Origin: Zobellia galactanivorans
Lineage (GTDB): Bacteria; Bacteroidota; Bacteroidia; Flavobacteriales; Flavobacteriaceae
Direction: 5' to 3'
DNA length: 64,000 nt
Assembly (NCBI RefSeq): GCF_000973105.1
Contig: NC_015844.1
Span: 930,001-994,000, forward strand
The notes below the pieces were generated by a model. It saw only the letters and a list, made by a program, of their open reading frames with translations, did not search any database and was not told the origin of the DNA. The translations under genes were made by a program, and so were the position numbers. This document shows positions 19,615 to 28,965 of this stretch, piece by piece (position 1 is the first letter of the stretch; each line of letters begins with the position of its first letter).

Positions 19615-19956
19615 ATGGATATAATAAAACAAGTTAAAGGCTATTTGGTTTGGGTGTTTATATCACTACTAGCCGGAATTGCACACATGCGTATCATCTT
19701 AGGACCAAAACCGAAGCCTTCCACCGGTTTTTTAAAAATGTTTGACTGGGCTTACGGCGTCGCCCTACTTCACGTAGGGTTGGTCATTGGAAGCATCATA
19801 GCCTTTCTATTCATTATTATCGATCATTTTTACCTCAAGAAAAAACTCGCAGCCAATGCAAACCGAAGCTTGATCCGCCTTCTGGTTATTTTGATCTTGG
19901 CCCTTATCGTTGGCACAACGCATTATATATGTGAGGAGGTCATTGACATCATCTAA
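19615..19956 (+). CDS. small membrane protein of unknown function
   Basis: A 113-residue protein with three predicted membrane helices (about residues 10-28, 43-68 and 84-103) joined by short basic loops. No motif that I recognise. The start at 19615 follows the panE-like stop by 8 bases, so it is likely to be expressed from the same transcript. Confidence 0.7.
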   Translation: MDIIKQVKGYLVWVFISLLAGIAHMRIILGPKPKPSTGFLKMFDWAYGVALLHVGLVIGSIIAFLFIIIDHFYLKKKLAANANRSLIRLLVILILALIVGTTHYICEEVIDII

Positions 19957-20098
19957 GAATACGATGTAAATAGGTCTGTATGTTTTTTATAGGATTAAGT
20001 CACTTCTCCCCGTCACTTAAAGATTTTACATCCCACCTTGTAAAAACAATCGGAATAAAGGTCCTAAGGCCCCGTATCGAAATATCGTGATATTGCCT

Positions 20099-20106
20099 TA
20101 TCTTTG
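20099..20106 (+). promoter_or_regulatory. -7 element for the dus gene
   Basis: TATCTTTG, a perfect TAnnTTTG, lies 18 bases before the dus ATG at 20125 and would give a leader of about a dozen bases. The -33 element is not clear. Confidence 0.5.
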
Positions 20107-20124
20107 TAAGCTCAAAACCCGTTG

Positions 20125-21087
20125 ATGTCTTACACACTCTTATCTTCCCCTTTACAAGGCTTTACCGATTTTGTTTTTCGCAATGCACAGCAAAAGTTTT
20201 TTGGAGGAATAGACACCTATTATGCCCCATACATCCGGTTTAACCGAAAGATGATCATTAAGGGGTCTTACCAGCGTGATTTGAATCCTGAGGTAAATAC
20301 TTCCTTGGAACTCATTCCACAAGTAATGACGGCTGACGTCGAGCATTTTTTATTTGTGATAAAATATATTCAGTCTTTAGGATATACGGAACTGAACTGG
20401 AATCTGGGGTGCCCTTACCCTATGGTCACCAATAGCGGAATGGGTTCGGGCCTTATTTGCAATACCGAAAAAATAGACCACATATTAGATCGTGCACATA
20501 GCGAGACCGATGTTACCATTTCGATGAAAATGCGTCTCGGCTATGAGAACAGCAATGAAATACTAGAGGCCTTTCCCATACTGGAAAAGTACCCTCTTAA
20601 AAACGTGGCCATCCATGCCCGACTGGGGAAACAATTATACAAAGGAGGCGTAGACCTAGAAGCCTTCCAAAAATGCGTGGATGTAGCAAAACACACCTTG
20701 TACTACAATGGCGATATCACTACCGTAGCACAGTTCAAGACCTTGAGGGAACGCTTCCCATCCATAAACCATTTTATGATAGGCAGGGGCCTTATCGCCG
20801 ATCCGTTTTTACCCAGTATGATTAAAGCGGACACTACGGACTACCCTGTCGATCGCTGGGATATTTTCAGGGAATTTCACGATACCATCTACACACAGTA
20901 CGACGCCATGCTTTCGGGACCGACCCCTATAAAGATGAAAATGCTTGGTTTTTGGGAGTTTTTTTCCCAATCTACCCACAACCCGCAAAAAGTCTACAAG
21001 GCCATAAAAAAAGCGGGGAATCCTGTGAAGTATAGACAGGCCGTAGGGGAAATCATAGCGGCACAAAAAAGACAACTCAAAGCATAA
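20125..21087 (+). CDS. tRNA-dihydrouridine synthase family protein
   Basis: An FMN-dependent TIM-barrel enzyme that reduces uridine to dihydrouridine in tRNA. The flavin-binding start LLSSPLQGFTDFVFRN (residues about 3-18), the catalytic cysteine in ELNWNLGCPYPMVTNSGMGSGL (about 90-111), KMRLG near 138, HARLGKQLYKGGVD near 168, and GRGLIADP near 222 all fit the Dus family. The true start is ATG 20125; a TTG three bases earlier is not needed. This is a DusC/flavobacterial subtype, shorter than DusB, so which tRNA position it modifies cannot be told from the sequence. Confidence 0.9.
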   Translation: MSYTLLSSPLQGFTDFVFRNAQQKFFGGIDTYYAPYIRFNRKMIIKGSYQRDLNPEVNTSLELIPQVMTADVEHFLFVIKYIQSLGYTELNWNLGCPYPMVTNSGMGSGLICNTEKIDHILDRAHSETDVTISMKMRLGYENSNEILEAFPILEKYPLKNVAIHARLGKQLYKGGVDLEAFQKCVDVAKHTLYYNGDITTVAQFKTLRERFPSINHFMIGRGLIADPFLPSMIKADTTDYPVDRWDIFREFHDTIYTQYDAMLSGPTPIKMKMLGFWEFFSQSTHNPQKVYKAIKKAGNPVKYRQAVGEIIAAQKRQLKA

Positions 21088-21245
21088 CTAATTCTGGTAA
21101 TATCTAACTTCATAACCAATACGAATCTTCACATTACAGCATAGAAAACAATTACGCTAAAAAAGCTTTATCATCTATATAGAAAATGATAATCAGTTAC
21201 AACTAATTTATTAATGCTTACCAATTCCCTCTATATCAGTTGAAA

Positions 21246-21569
21246 TCAAACGCCTAAACACCCACCAAAATCTGGACAAATATGCGGTAACAGAATCCAA
21301 ACATGAATAAAAAATAGGATAATAAAAAGTAATCCTATTAATAAAGCATGACTAATATAAACCTCATCTCCCGCAGGCTTGATTATAGGCCACAACAATC
21401 CGAAAATTCCTGTTACAAATAAAAAGAAAGGTATACCCGAAGAAAAAATTAGAACCTGTGCACTAAATTGATCTTTCAAGGCACCGTAAAAAATAAATCC
21501 TATAATTAAAGATAGAATCAATAAAATCCAATACACTTTTTTAGCCGTACCATTTTTAACTGTAGCCAT
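21246..21569 (-). CDS. small four-helix membrane protein of unknown function
   Basis: A 107-residue protein from ATG 21569 (MATVKNGTAKKVYWILLIL). A further upstream TTG/GTG-type start at 21596 would add nine residues. Three or four hydrophobic helices are visible (about residues 13-31, 37-60, 74-97), and it ends in CPDFGGCLGV with two cysteines. I do not recognise a family. Base composition is richer in A/T than its neighbours. It stands alone between the dus gene and a tRNA gene. Confidence 0.65.
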   Translation of the reverse strand: MATVKNGTAKKVYWILLILSLIIGFIFYGALKDQFSAQVLIFSSGIPFFLFVTGIFGLLWPIIKPAGDEVYISHALLIGLLFIILFFIHVWILLPHICPDFGGCLGV

Positions 21570-21775
21570 GATATATGATTTTTTAATTAGAACCACATAA
21601 ATATACTGGTTATCAAGGCAGTATTAAATGACCTGTATCATACGATGGAGTTATTGAAAAAAAGTGGGTTCGTGTAATTTTATCTTAAGAATGAACGCTG
21701 CTGATCTAAAAATTCTATTACAGCTATCTTAAAATCAATAAAGGTTGTAGTTAAATGTAGAATGCTATGTAACAA

Positions 21776-21804
21776 AAAAAAGCTACTAATTAAAATTAGT
21801 AGCT
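21776..21804 (-). terminator. terminator of the tRNA-Arg gene
   Basis: AGCTACTAAT (21781-21790) pairs with ATTAGTAGCT (21795-21804) around a 4-base loop. The adjoining A-run on the plus strand gives a U-run on the minus transcript, so it terminates the tRNA transcript. Confidence 0.8.
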
Positions 21805-21816
21805 TTACAATTAAAG

Positions 21817-21890
21817 TGACCCCGGCAGGATTCAAACCTGCAACCCTCAGAGCCGAAATCTGATGCGCTATTCAGTTGCGCCACGGGGCC
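21817..21890 (-). tRNA. tRNA-Arg (anticodon TCG)
   Basis: The minus strand folds as a tRNA of 74 bases without an encoded CCA. The acceptor stem GGCCCCG pairs with CGGGGTC with one G-T pair; the anticodon arm is TCAGA-TTTCGGC-TCTGA, giving anticodon TCG; the T-arm is GCAGG-TTTGAAT-CCTGC. A terminator follows 13 bases downstream, so it is probably a single-gene transcript. Confidence 0.95.
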
Positions 21891-21894
21891 AATT

Positions 21895-22341
21895 TTATGC
21901 TAATTTCTGTTTTACTATGGCCGAAATGGTCTTACCATCGGCCTGACCGGCCAATTCTTTGGACACCATGCCCATAACCTTGCCCATATCTTTCATACCT
22001 GACGCGCCTGTGGCGTCTATGGTCTGGACCACTACTTTTTCTATTTCTTCTTCGGTAAGCTGTTCCGGCAAAAATTGCTCGATTACGGCTACCTGTGCCA
22101 ATTCGGGTTCCGCTAGGTCTTCCCTACCTTGTTCCTTAAAAATAGCGGCACTATCCTTTCTTTGCTTCACTAGTTTTTGAACCAGTTTCACTTCTTCCTC
22201 CTCGGTCATTTCACCACCCGTCCCACTGGTCTGGGCCAAAAGCAAAGCCGACTTAATGGCACGGAGCGATTCTAGCGCAACGGCATCCTTTGCCCTCATT
22301 GCCGCTTTCATCTGTTCCATTACCTTTTGTTGTAAGCCCAT
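21895..22341 (-). CDS. yqeY: GatB/YqeY domain protein
   Basis: A 148-residue YqeY protein. It has the helical tail-domain fold also found at the C-terminus of the GatB subunit of the tRNA-dependent amidotransferase, and probably binds tRNA; its exact role is unknown. Visible markers: MKAAMRAKDAVALESLRAIKSALL near residue 10, KQRKDSAAIFKEQGREDLAEPE near 75, IEQFLPEQLTEEEI near 103 and the GMVSKELAGQADG...IVKQKL ending. It lies just downstream of ftsZ, the usual place in flavobacteria, but a hairpin separates them. It ends 5 bases before the tRNA gene. Confidence 0.92.
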   Translation of the reverse strand: MGLQQKVMEQMKAAMRAKDAVALESLRAIKSALLLAQTSGTGGEMTEEEEVKLVQKLVKQRKDSAAIFKEQGREDLAEPELAQVAVIEQFLPEQLTEEEIEKVVVQTIDATGASGMKDMGKVMGMVSKELAGQADGKTISAIVKQKLA

Positions 22342-22373
22342 GCTTTTTATTTAGGACTGCGAAGATAAAAAAT

Positions 22374-22405
22374 AAACCCGAAAAAAAACTAATTTTTTCG
22401 GGTTT
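22374..22405 (-). terminator. terminator after ftsZ
   Basis: AAACCCGAAAAAA (22374-22386) and TTTTTTCGGGTTT (22393-22405) form a 13-bp stem with a 6-base loop. On the minus strand a T-rich tract follows. It closes the long division and cell-wall cluster before yqeY, though read-through is possible. Confidence 0.7.
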
Positions 22406-22438
22406 AAGCTTGAGTTAGTTAAGTTTATTTTGAAATCC

Positions 22439-24400
22439 TTAATCTACATTATCGTGTAGAAAAGAATTGTTGGAGCGCAACCTAATCTCATCGTTACTAT
22501 CCTCACTTAACGTCGTTCTTGAAACCCTGGTTTCATCTCTTCTGACATCGTTTAAATCGATTCCCTGACGTCTGTAGGCCGGTTCTTTTTCAATTTCATC
22601 TATACTGCTCACACTGTTCTGGAACTTATAGTTGAAATCTTTCAGCTTTCTTCTTCTCTCATCTGCCCTTTCCCTTAAAAGGTCTTCGATAGGACTGTTC
22701 ATCGGATCGACTTCAACAGGAGGCTGTTCTTGTGTTTCCACCCGTCTTTCAACCGCTTTCACCTCTATTCTAGGCTCTTCCTTTACCACCTGTTGTGGTT
22801 TTGGCGCTTGCTTTTGAACCGGTTTCGCCCTGTTCAGCTTATCCTCTATTTCCATATAGTCGTCTAAGCTATAGCGCTTTTCACCTTGGTCGTTGTGTTC
22901 TAAAACAGGAATGACCTCTACATGGCTTTTTACCTCGATATCCTTGACATCATCGTCTAGGCTAAAAGTAATCACGTTCTCTTGCTCCTCTTCATCCACC
23001 TCGTCTTTTTGCGTCAAGGGCATATCAAAGCTCATAGTGATCTGCTCTTCCTTTAGATTGTCGTATGGAACGGTCATGGGATCGACCACCTCCATATCGT
23101 TTATTGAATCTTGAGCATTTACGATTACAAAATCGTCTTCTGAAGTATCTACTTCGGCCACTTCCTCTAAAACCTCTTCATAAAAAACGTTGAAGTTTTT
23201 GATATAGCTTGTGGTCTCCACTAAATCCATACCCGGCTCCTCTTTCACATCTTCCTCAAGAGTGTGTTTGATCACCGGCGCTTCTTCCTTTACTGTTTCG
23301 ATCGGCATTTGATGAACGATATTCTTTCTAGCCGTCAAATCGTGTTGGGCACGTTGCTCATCTTCCAAAGTATGGATGATTTTCTTGGCCTCGGTATTGA
23401 CGATATCGTTCTGCTGATCAACATCGAAACCCGTAGCAATAACGGTTACGGCAATCGCTTCTCCTAAATCTTCGTCTTCACCGACACCCATGATGATGTT
23501 GGCGCCATGGCCGGCCTCGACCTGAATATAGTCGTTGATCTCACCGATTTCATCGATAGTGATTTCTTGAGAACCTGAAACGATAAGCAAAAGTACGTTC
23601 TTGGCCCCACTGATCTTGTTATCATTAAGTAGGGGAGAATCCAAGGCTTTTGTGATAGCCTCGTGCGCCCTTGCGGAACCGGTTGCCTGGGCCGAACCCA
23701 TAATGGCGGTACCACTATTTGAAAGTACCGTCTTGGCATCCCTAAGGTCAATATTCTGGGTATAGTGGTGGGTAATAACCTCGGCTATACCTCTTGCCGC
23801 GGTCGATAATACTTCATCCGCTTTAGAGAAACCTGCCTTGAAACCTAAGTTTCCGTAGACTTCACGTAGTTTGTTGTTATTGATAACGATCAAGGAATCT
23901 ACATTGGAACGTAGTTTTTCGATACCGATCCTTGCCTGTTCGCAACGCATTTTACCTTCAAACTCAAAAGGCATGGTAACGATACCCACGGTAAGCACGT
24001 CCAATTCTTTTGCTTGTTTGGCTATTACCGGTGCGGCACCTGTACCGGTACCACCACCCATACCAGCGGTAATAAATATCATTTTGGTAGTAGTGGCCAA
24101 CATCTGTTTGATCTCCTCCATACTTTCCAAAGCGGCCTGTTCACCTACCTCAGGGTTGGCACCAGCACCCAAACCTTCGGTCAATGAAACACCCAATTGT
24201 ATTTTAGTAGGCACAGGACTATTATTTAAGGCCTGTGAATCGGTATTACAAATAACGAAATCTACGCCATTGATACCCGACTGGAACATGTGGTTGATTG
24301 CGTTGCTACCACCGCCCCCTACGCCGATTACTTTAATTACATTGCTTTGATTCTTTGGAAGATCAAATGAAATTCCATCAAATTCCGTGTTGTTGTTCAT
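22439..24400 (-). CDS. ftsZ: cell division protein FtsZ
   Basis: FtsZ is a tubulin-like GTPase that polymerises into the division ring at mid-cell. The GTPase core (about residues 15-335) has NAINHMFQSGINGVDF, the tubulin signature GGGTGTGAAPVIA near 112-124 and NFNVF-type later segments. At 653 residues it is far longer than the roughly 380 of E. coli FtsZ: after the core come about 300 acidic, low-complexity residues and then a conserved short end peptide (RLRSNNSFLHDNVD) that probably binds FtsA or other partners. Such long linkers are usual in Bacteroidota. It ends the dcw cluster, 38 bases after ftsA. Confidence 0.97.
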   Translation of the reverse strand: MNNNTEFDGISFDLPKNQSNVIKVIGVGGGGSNAINHMFQSGINGVDFVICNTDSQALNNSPVPTKIQLGVSLTEGLGAGANPEVGEQAALESMEEIKQMLATTTKMIFITAGMGGGTGTGAAPVIAKQAKELDVLTVGIVTMPFEFEGKMRCEQARIGIEKLRSNVDSLIVINNNKLREVYGNLGFKAGFSKADEVLSTAARGIAEVITHHYTQNIDLRDAKTVLSNSGTAIMGSAQATGSARAHEAITKALDSPLLNDNKISGAKNVLLLIVSGSQEITIDEIGEINDYIQVEAGHGANIIMGVGEDEDLGEAIAVTVIATGFDVDQQNDIVNTEAKKIIHTLEDEQRAQHDLTARKNIVHQMPIETVKEEAPVIKHTLEEDVKEEPGMDLVETTSYIKNFNVFYEEVLEEVAEVDTSEDDFVIVNAQDSINDMEVVDPMTVPYDNLKEEQITMSFDMPLTQKDEVDEEEQENVITFSLDDDVKDIEVKSHVEVIPVLEHNDQGEKRYSLDDYMEIEDKLNRAKPVQKQAPKPQQVVKEEPRIEVKAVERRVETQEQPPVEVDPMNSPIEDLLRERADERRRKLKDFNYKFQNSVSSIDEIEKEPAYRRQGIDLNDVRRDETRVSRTTLSEDSNDEIRLRSNNSFLHDNVD

Positions 24401-24438
24401 AGTGTCTTTTATTACTGGTTAATGTGTGTTTCTGTCTT

Positions 24439-25776
24439 TTACTCGGCATTATCCAAAAAGTCCTTCAACTTTTCCGACCATTTATCAAATACCGATTTGC
24501 GCTCTTTCTTGACCTTAGGCCCATTTGACTGGGGCGCTTCCTCTTCGTGTCCCGCCATAACGAGCTCTCCTTCGTCTACGAGCGTTTCTTTGGTTTCTGC
24601 CGTTTTGATCTTTTTCTCATTGGCTACGGCGTTCATCAAAAGACCAACGGCGGTAGCGTAGAGGGGACTGGCGATTTCGGCATCTGAATCGCCTGCCAAA
24701 TGTTCATTAGGGTATCCGATACGTGTATCCATACCCGTAATATATTCAACCAATTGCTTTAAATGCTTCAACTGGCTACCGCCACCTGTAAGCACTATAC
24801 CTGCAATCAGTTTCTTTTTCTGTTCTTCATGGCCGTAATTCTTGATTTCCGTATAGACTTGCTCTACAATCTCAACAACCCGTGCATGAATGATTTTCGA
24901 AAGGTTCTTAAGGGTAATTTCCTTAGGCTCCCTACCACGAAGACCGGGTATGGAAACAATTTCATTATCCTTGTTTTCACCTGGCCAAGCCGAACCGAAC
25001 CTTATCTTTAAAAGTTCTGCCTGCTTTTCAATAATGGAGCAACCTTCCTTGATGTCTTCGGTGATGACACCGCCACCAAATGGAATTACGGCCGTATGCC
25101 GTATGATACCATCCTTAAAAATGGCCAAGTCGGTAGTACCGCCCCCTATATCGATCAATGCCACACCGGCTTCTTTTTCTTCCTTGCTCAAAACCGCATC
25201 GGAAGACGCCAAGGGCTCTAGGGTGATGTTCCCGAGGTCGAGTCCGGCGCTCTTGATACACCGGCCTACATTCTTGATGGAAGAAACCTGGCCTACCACC
25301 ACATGGAAATTAGCTTCAAGACGGCCACCATACATGCCAATCGGCTCTTTGATCTCGGCCTGTCCGTCCACTTTATACTCTTGTGGAAGTACGTGAATGA
25401 TCTCTTCACCCGGAAGCATTACCAACTTGTAAACCTGGTTACAAAGCTTATCTAAATCATCATCATTGATGACCTCCTCAGAATCGGGCCTGGTGATATA
25501 ATCGCTATGGTGCAGACTTCTTATATGCTGCCCGGCAATACCGACCACAACCGACCCAATCTTCAAACCGGAATTGGCTTCCGCCTCTTCCACAGCCTGC
25601 TGTATCGATTGAATGGTTTGCGTAATATTGTTTACAACACCACGGTGCACCCCTAAACTCTTAGATTTACCGATGCCCAGAACCTCAATTTTACCATACT
25701 CGTTTTTCTTACCGATTATGGCTACGATCTTGGTTGTTCCAATGTCCAATCCTACCGAATAATTACCTACTTCCAT
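24439..25776 (-). CDS. ftsA: cell division protein FtsA
   Basis: An actin-like ATPase that tethers FtsZ filaments to the membrane and recruits later divisome proteins. Phosphate-binding motifs GLDIGTTKIVAIIG (about residue 9) and LIDIGGGTTDLAIFKDG (about 205), and the adenosine motif GIVLTGGGSQLKHL (about 322), are intact. The C-terminal tail ends FDKWSEKLKDFLDNAE, an amphipathic helix that fits membrane attachment. Length is 445 residues, slightly above E. coli FtsA. It starts 3 bases after the ftsQ stop and is followed by ftsZ, which supports translation in step. Confidence 0.97.
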   Translation of the reverse strand: MEVGNYSVGLDIGTTKIVAIIGKKNEYGKIEVLGIGKSKSLGVHRGVVNNITQTIQSIQQAVEEAEANSGLKIGSVVVGIAGQHIRSLHHSDYITRPDSEEVINDDDLDKLCNQVYKLVMLPGEEIIHVLPQEYKVDGQAEIKEPIGMYGGRLEANFHVVVGQVSSIKNVGRCIKSAGLDLGNITLEPLASSDAVLSKEEKEAGVALIDIGGGTTDLAIFKDGIIRHTAVIPFGGGVITEDIKEGCSIIEKQAELLKIRFGSAWPGENKDNEIVSIPGLRGREPKEITLKNLSKIIHARVVEIVEQVYTEIKNYGHEEQKKKLIAGIVLTGGGSQLKHLKQLVEYITGMDTRIGYPNEHLAGDSDAEIASPLYATAVGLLMNAVANEKKIKTAETKETLVDEGELVMAGHEEEAPQSNGPKVKKERKSVFDKWSEKLKDFLDNAE

Positions 25777-25779
25777 AAC

Positions 25780-26499
25780 TTAAATTTTGGTGCACACTAC
25801 TTGATTGTCAAACTCTAAACTAACAACATCATAGTTTTGCAGAGTTTTGTCTTTATTTGCCTTGGCGTAAAATGCCTTGAAATTGCTAAACTTTTCTTCC
25901 AGTCTTTCTACGTCACCTAAATCGACAACAAACTCTTCCGTACGAAAACGAAGCTGATATTCATCTTCATTCTCGATATGTAGCCCAATGATGTTTTTCT
26001 TCAGAAACTCGTCCGTATTGACATAGTTCAAAATTTTATATACATCTGCCAAGCCTTTTTCCGTGGTGCGGCCCGTGATTATGGGTACGCGTGCAGAATA
26101 ACTCGTTGACAGCGGCATCCGCTTTCCGTCCTCGTCAAGGTAAAATTTTGAATCCCCTTCTATACGTCCGATTGGTGTGCGTTGAATGATTTTCGACGCC
26201 AACTTACCGTTTACAGTAAGATAAACTTGGGCACTTTTCACCATTTTGTTGGCCTCAATGGCCTTCTCAATAGTATTCAAAACTAATTTTTCTTTGGGCA
26301 CGTTTTCAAGACTGCCGAATTTTTGTATTAACAATTTATTAACCGCGCCTTCCGTAATGAACAAATTTTGATTTTCCACAAAATCGATGGCAATGCCGTT
26401 TATGCTTCTTTTCGCACTTCTTTGGTTAGAAAATGCGTAAAGCCCCGTTATTACAACGACCAAGGCCAATAGCTTTATGTAGTTATAATTAATACGCAT
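25780..26499 (-). CDS. ftsQ: cell division protein FtsQ/DivIB
   Basis: A bitopic membrane protein of 239 residues that links cytoplasmic and periplasmic parts of the divisome. One N-terminal helix (YIKLLALVVVITGLYAFS, about residues 7-24) is followed by a POTRA-like region (IDFVENQNLFITEGAVNKLL...), with sparse sequence conservation, as usual for flavobacterial FtsQ. The call rests mainly on position between murC and ftsA, the length and the membrane topology. It overlaps the end of murC by 11 bases. Confidence 0.9.
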   Translation of the reverse strand: MRINYNYIKLLALVVVITGLYAFSNQRSAKRSINGIAIDFVENQNLFITEGAVNKLLIQKFGSLENVPKEKLVLNTIEKAIEANKMVKSAQVYLTVNGKLASKIIQRTPIGRIEGDSKFYLDEDGKRMPLSTSYSARVPIITGRTTEKGLADVYKILNYVNTDEFLKKNIIGLHIENEDEYQLRFRTEEFVVDLGDVERLEEKFSNFKAFYAKANKDKTLQNYDVVSLEFDNQVVCTKI

Positions 26500-27862
26500 C
26501 TTGTAATTCTTTTGTGATTTTACTTACTTCCAATCCTATATCTCCGGCCCCCATAGTAATAAGTACCTCTGGATTTTGCCGCTTTATCTCATCTAGCAAT
26601 TTGGATTTCTCGATTATTTTTCTTTTCGGGTTTGTAATTTTCCCCAGCAACCATTCCGCCGTTACCCCTTCTATCGGTTTTTCGCGTGCGGGATAGATAT
26701 CTAACAACAGCACACTATCAAACCTTGAAAGGCTTTGGGCAAAGGCATCGGCAAAATCCCTGGTTCTCGAAAACAGGTGGGGCTGAAAGACCGCCAATGT
26801 TTTTTTGCCCGGATGCATTTCGGCAACCGCATCGTACACCGCATTTATCTCGGTAGGATGATGGGCATAATCGTCGATAAAAACAAACTTCTCCGTCTTT
26901 ATTTTATAGGAGAACCGCCTTTGCACCCCTTTGAAGGTCGCCAATGCACTTGCCAATTTTTCAAGGGGCAAGCCCGCACGGGTCGCCATGGCAAAAGCCA
27001 CCAATCCGTTTAAAAGATTGTGCCGGCCCGGCTTATTGAACATTACGTTGGTCAAAACGGTTTCCGGCGTCACCAAATCAAAAACATAAGTACCGTTTTC
27101 TATTCTTAGGTGCGTTATACAATAATCCGCCCCGTCTTCTATACCATAGGTTATACCTTTCAAGGGAAGACCTTTTCGCACAAAAAGGGCTCCATCCGAG
27201 GGAATCTTATCGGCAAACTCTAAAAATGACTTCTGTAACTCTTCCGGATTACCGTATATATCCAAATGGTCGGCATCCATAGACGTGATACAGGCCACAT
27301 TGGGGAACAACCTCAGGAAGGAACGATCGAACTCATCTGCCTCGACCACCGAAAAGTCGGTCCCCTCAAACACAAAGTTACTATTGAAATCTTCCGATAT
27401 TCCTCCTAAAAACCCCGTAAAGGCAGCACCGGACTCTTTGAGCAGATGTGCCAAAATACTTGTGGTAGTCGTCTTGCCATGGGTACCCGCAACAGCCAAA
27501 CAAAAGCTGTCTTTGGTAATAAGCCCTAAAACTTCGGAGCGTTTTTTGATTTCAAAACCCTGGGCCAAAAAATATTGATATTCCGAATGCTCCAAAGGCA
27601 CTGCCGGAGTATAGACCACCAGGGTGTTTTCCTGATTTTTAAAACCTTCCCCCACCGCTGAAATATCATCATCGTAATGAATGGCGACACCCAAGCCGGA
27701 AAGCTCTTCGGTAAGTGGTGTTTCGGTCTTATCATAACCTGCCACTTGCTTACCAACGAACTTAAAATAACGTGCCAAAGCAGACATACCAATGCCTCCG
27801 ATGCCAATAAAATATACGTTATGTATGCGTTTTAAGTCCATTTCTACTTCTTCCCATGCCAT
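26489..27862 (-). CDS. murC: UDP-N-acetylmuramate--L-alanine ligase
   Basis: Adds the first peptide residue, L-Ala, to UDP-MurNAc at the cost of ATP; cytoplasmic. The Mur ligase hallmarks are present: N-terminal VYFIGIGGIGMSALARYF, the ATP motif AGTHGKTTTTS near residue 123, the DADHLDIYG motif, and DDYAHHPTEI in the C-terminal domain. Length 457 is usual. The ATG at 27862 shares one base with the murG stop (TAATG), a sign of coupled translation; an ATG eight codons further in (MDLKRI) could also serve. Confidence 0.97.
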   Translation of the reverse strand: MAWEEVEMDLKRIHNVYFIGIGGIGMSALARYFKFVGKQVAGYDKTETPLTEELSGLGVAIHYDDDISAVGEGFKNQENTLVVYTPAVPLEHSEYQYFLAQGFEIKKRSEVLGLITKDSFCLAVAGTHGKTTTTSILAHLLKESGAAFTGFLGGISEDFNSNFVFEGTDFSVVEADEFDRSFLRLFPNVACITSMDADHLDIYGNPEELQKSFLEFADKIPSDGALFVRKGLPLKGITYGIEDGADYCITHLRIENGTYVFDLVTPETVLTNVMFNKPGRHNLLNGLVAFAMATRAGLPLEKLASALATFKGVQRRFSYKIKTEKFVFIDDYAHHPTEINAVYDAVAEMHPGKKTLAVFQPHLFSRTRDFADAFAQSLSRFDSVLLLDIYPAREKPIEGVTAEWLLGKITNPKRKIIEKSKLLDEIKRQNPEVLITMGAGDIGLEVSKITKELQDAY

Positions 27863-28965
27863 TATTTACGGGTGGCATTCCCAATTAATTTTTCAATTTC
27901 GTCCACGATATCTTTTGTCGCGTTCGGCAAGGCCAATTTTTTAATGTTCGCCGACAAACGTTCTTGTTGCCCCTTATCATTAAAAAGCCCCATAAACACC
28001 CTTTCAAACTTGGCATCCAACTCACTTTCCTTCAACAACAATGCCGCATTATCGTTTGCCAATGCCCGGGCGTTCTTCGTCTGGTGGTCTTCGGCCACAT
28101 TGGGCGAAGGAACAAATATCACCGGCTTTCCTACAATGCACAATTCAGAGACCGAACCCGCACCCGCACGTGATATGATAATATCGGAAGCAGCATAGGC
28201 ATAATCCATTCGATTTAAAAAATCGAGCACCTTTACCGAATCGGAATTGTATTTCGCATATTCATCGATATAGAGCTTTCCGCATTGCCATAGAAGCTGT
28301 ACCCCGTTTTGCTCAAAAAGACCGAGGTTCTTTGCCACCAATTGGTTAATTCGTCGGGCACCAAGGCTTCCTCCCAAAATCAAAAGGGTAGGCACATCGG
28401 TTTTCAATCCGAAGAACTTCAAGGCCTCGTTTTTATCGGCCGTCATTTCAACCAGGTCTCCCCTGACCGGGTTACCTGTTTTTACGATCTTGTCCTTGGG
28501 AAAAAACCGGTCCATTTCATCATAGGCCACACAAATTTTGGCCACTTTATCTTTCAGTAGTTTATTGGTAATACCCGCATAGGAATTCTGCTCTTGCAAT
28601 ACGCAGGGCACCCCTTTTCCGGAAGCGACCTTCAACATTGGCCCACTGGCAAATCCCCCAGTACCTATGACGGCATGCGGTTTGAATTTGCGTACTATTT
28701 TTCCGGCCTGTATCAAACTACTTATTACTTTAAAAGGAAACATTAAATTTTTAAGGGTCAGTTTCCGTTGCAACCCGCTAATCCACAATCCCTCGATCTC
28801 ATAACCTGCTTGAGGCACTTTTTCCATCTCCATTCTATCCTTGGCGCCCACAAATAAAAACTGCGCGTCAGGATGCCGTCTTTTCAATTCGTTCGCAATG
28901 GCGATCGCCGGATAAATATGCCCGCCCGTTCCACCACCGGAAAGTATGAATCTATAATTGCCCAC
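27862..28965 (-). CDS. murG: MurG glycosyltransferase (lipid II synthesis)
   Basis: A peripheral membrane GT-B enzyme that adds GlcNAc from UDP-GlcNAc to lipid I to form lipid II. The N-terminal glycine-rich loop [20 protein letters not shown] (about residues 8-27), the middle [11 protein letters not shown], and the C-terminal donor site [11 protein letters not shown] and [11 protein letters not shown] are all clear. Length of 367 residues fits. Its start overlaps ftsW by 14 bases and its stop shares a base with the murC start, so the three are tightly coupled. Confidence 0.97.
   Translation of the reverse strand: MGNYRFILSGGGTGGHIYPAIAIANELKRRHPDAQFLFVGAKDRMEMEKVPQAGYEIEGLWISGLQRKLTLKNLMFPFKVISSLIQAGKIVRKFKPHAVIGTGGFASGPMLKVASGKGVPCVLQEQNSYAGITNKLLKDKVAKICVAYDEMDRFFPKDKIVKTGNPVRGDLVEMTADKNEALKFFGLKTDVPTLLILGGSLGARRINQLVAKNLGLFEQNGVQLLWQCGKLYIDEYAKYNSDSVKVLDFLNRMDYAYAASDIIISRAGAGSVSELCIVGKPVIFVPSPNVAEDHQTKNARALANDNAALLLKESELDAKFERVFMGLFNDKGQQERLSANIKKLALPNATKDIVDEIEKLIGNATRK

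Noticed and set aside
21170-21200. Dyad TTATCAT/ATGATAA downstream of the dus gene
   Set aside because: A/T-rich 7-bp stem with no T-run; too weak to call a terminator.
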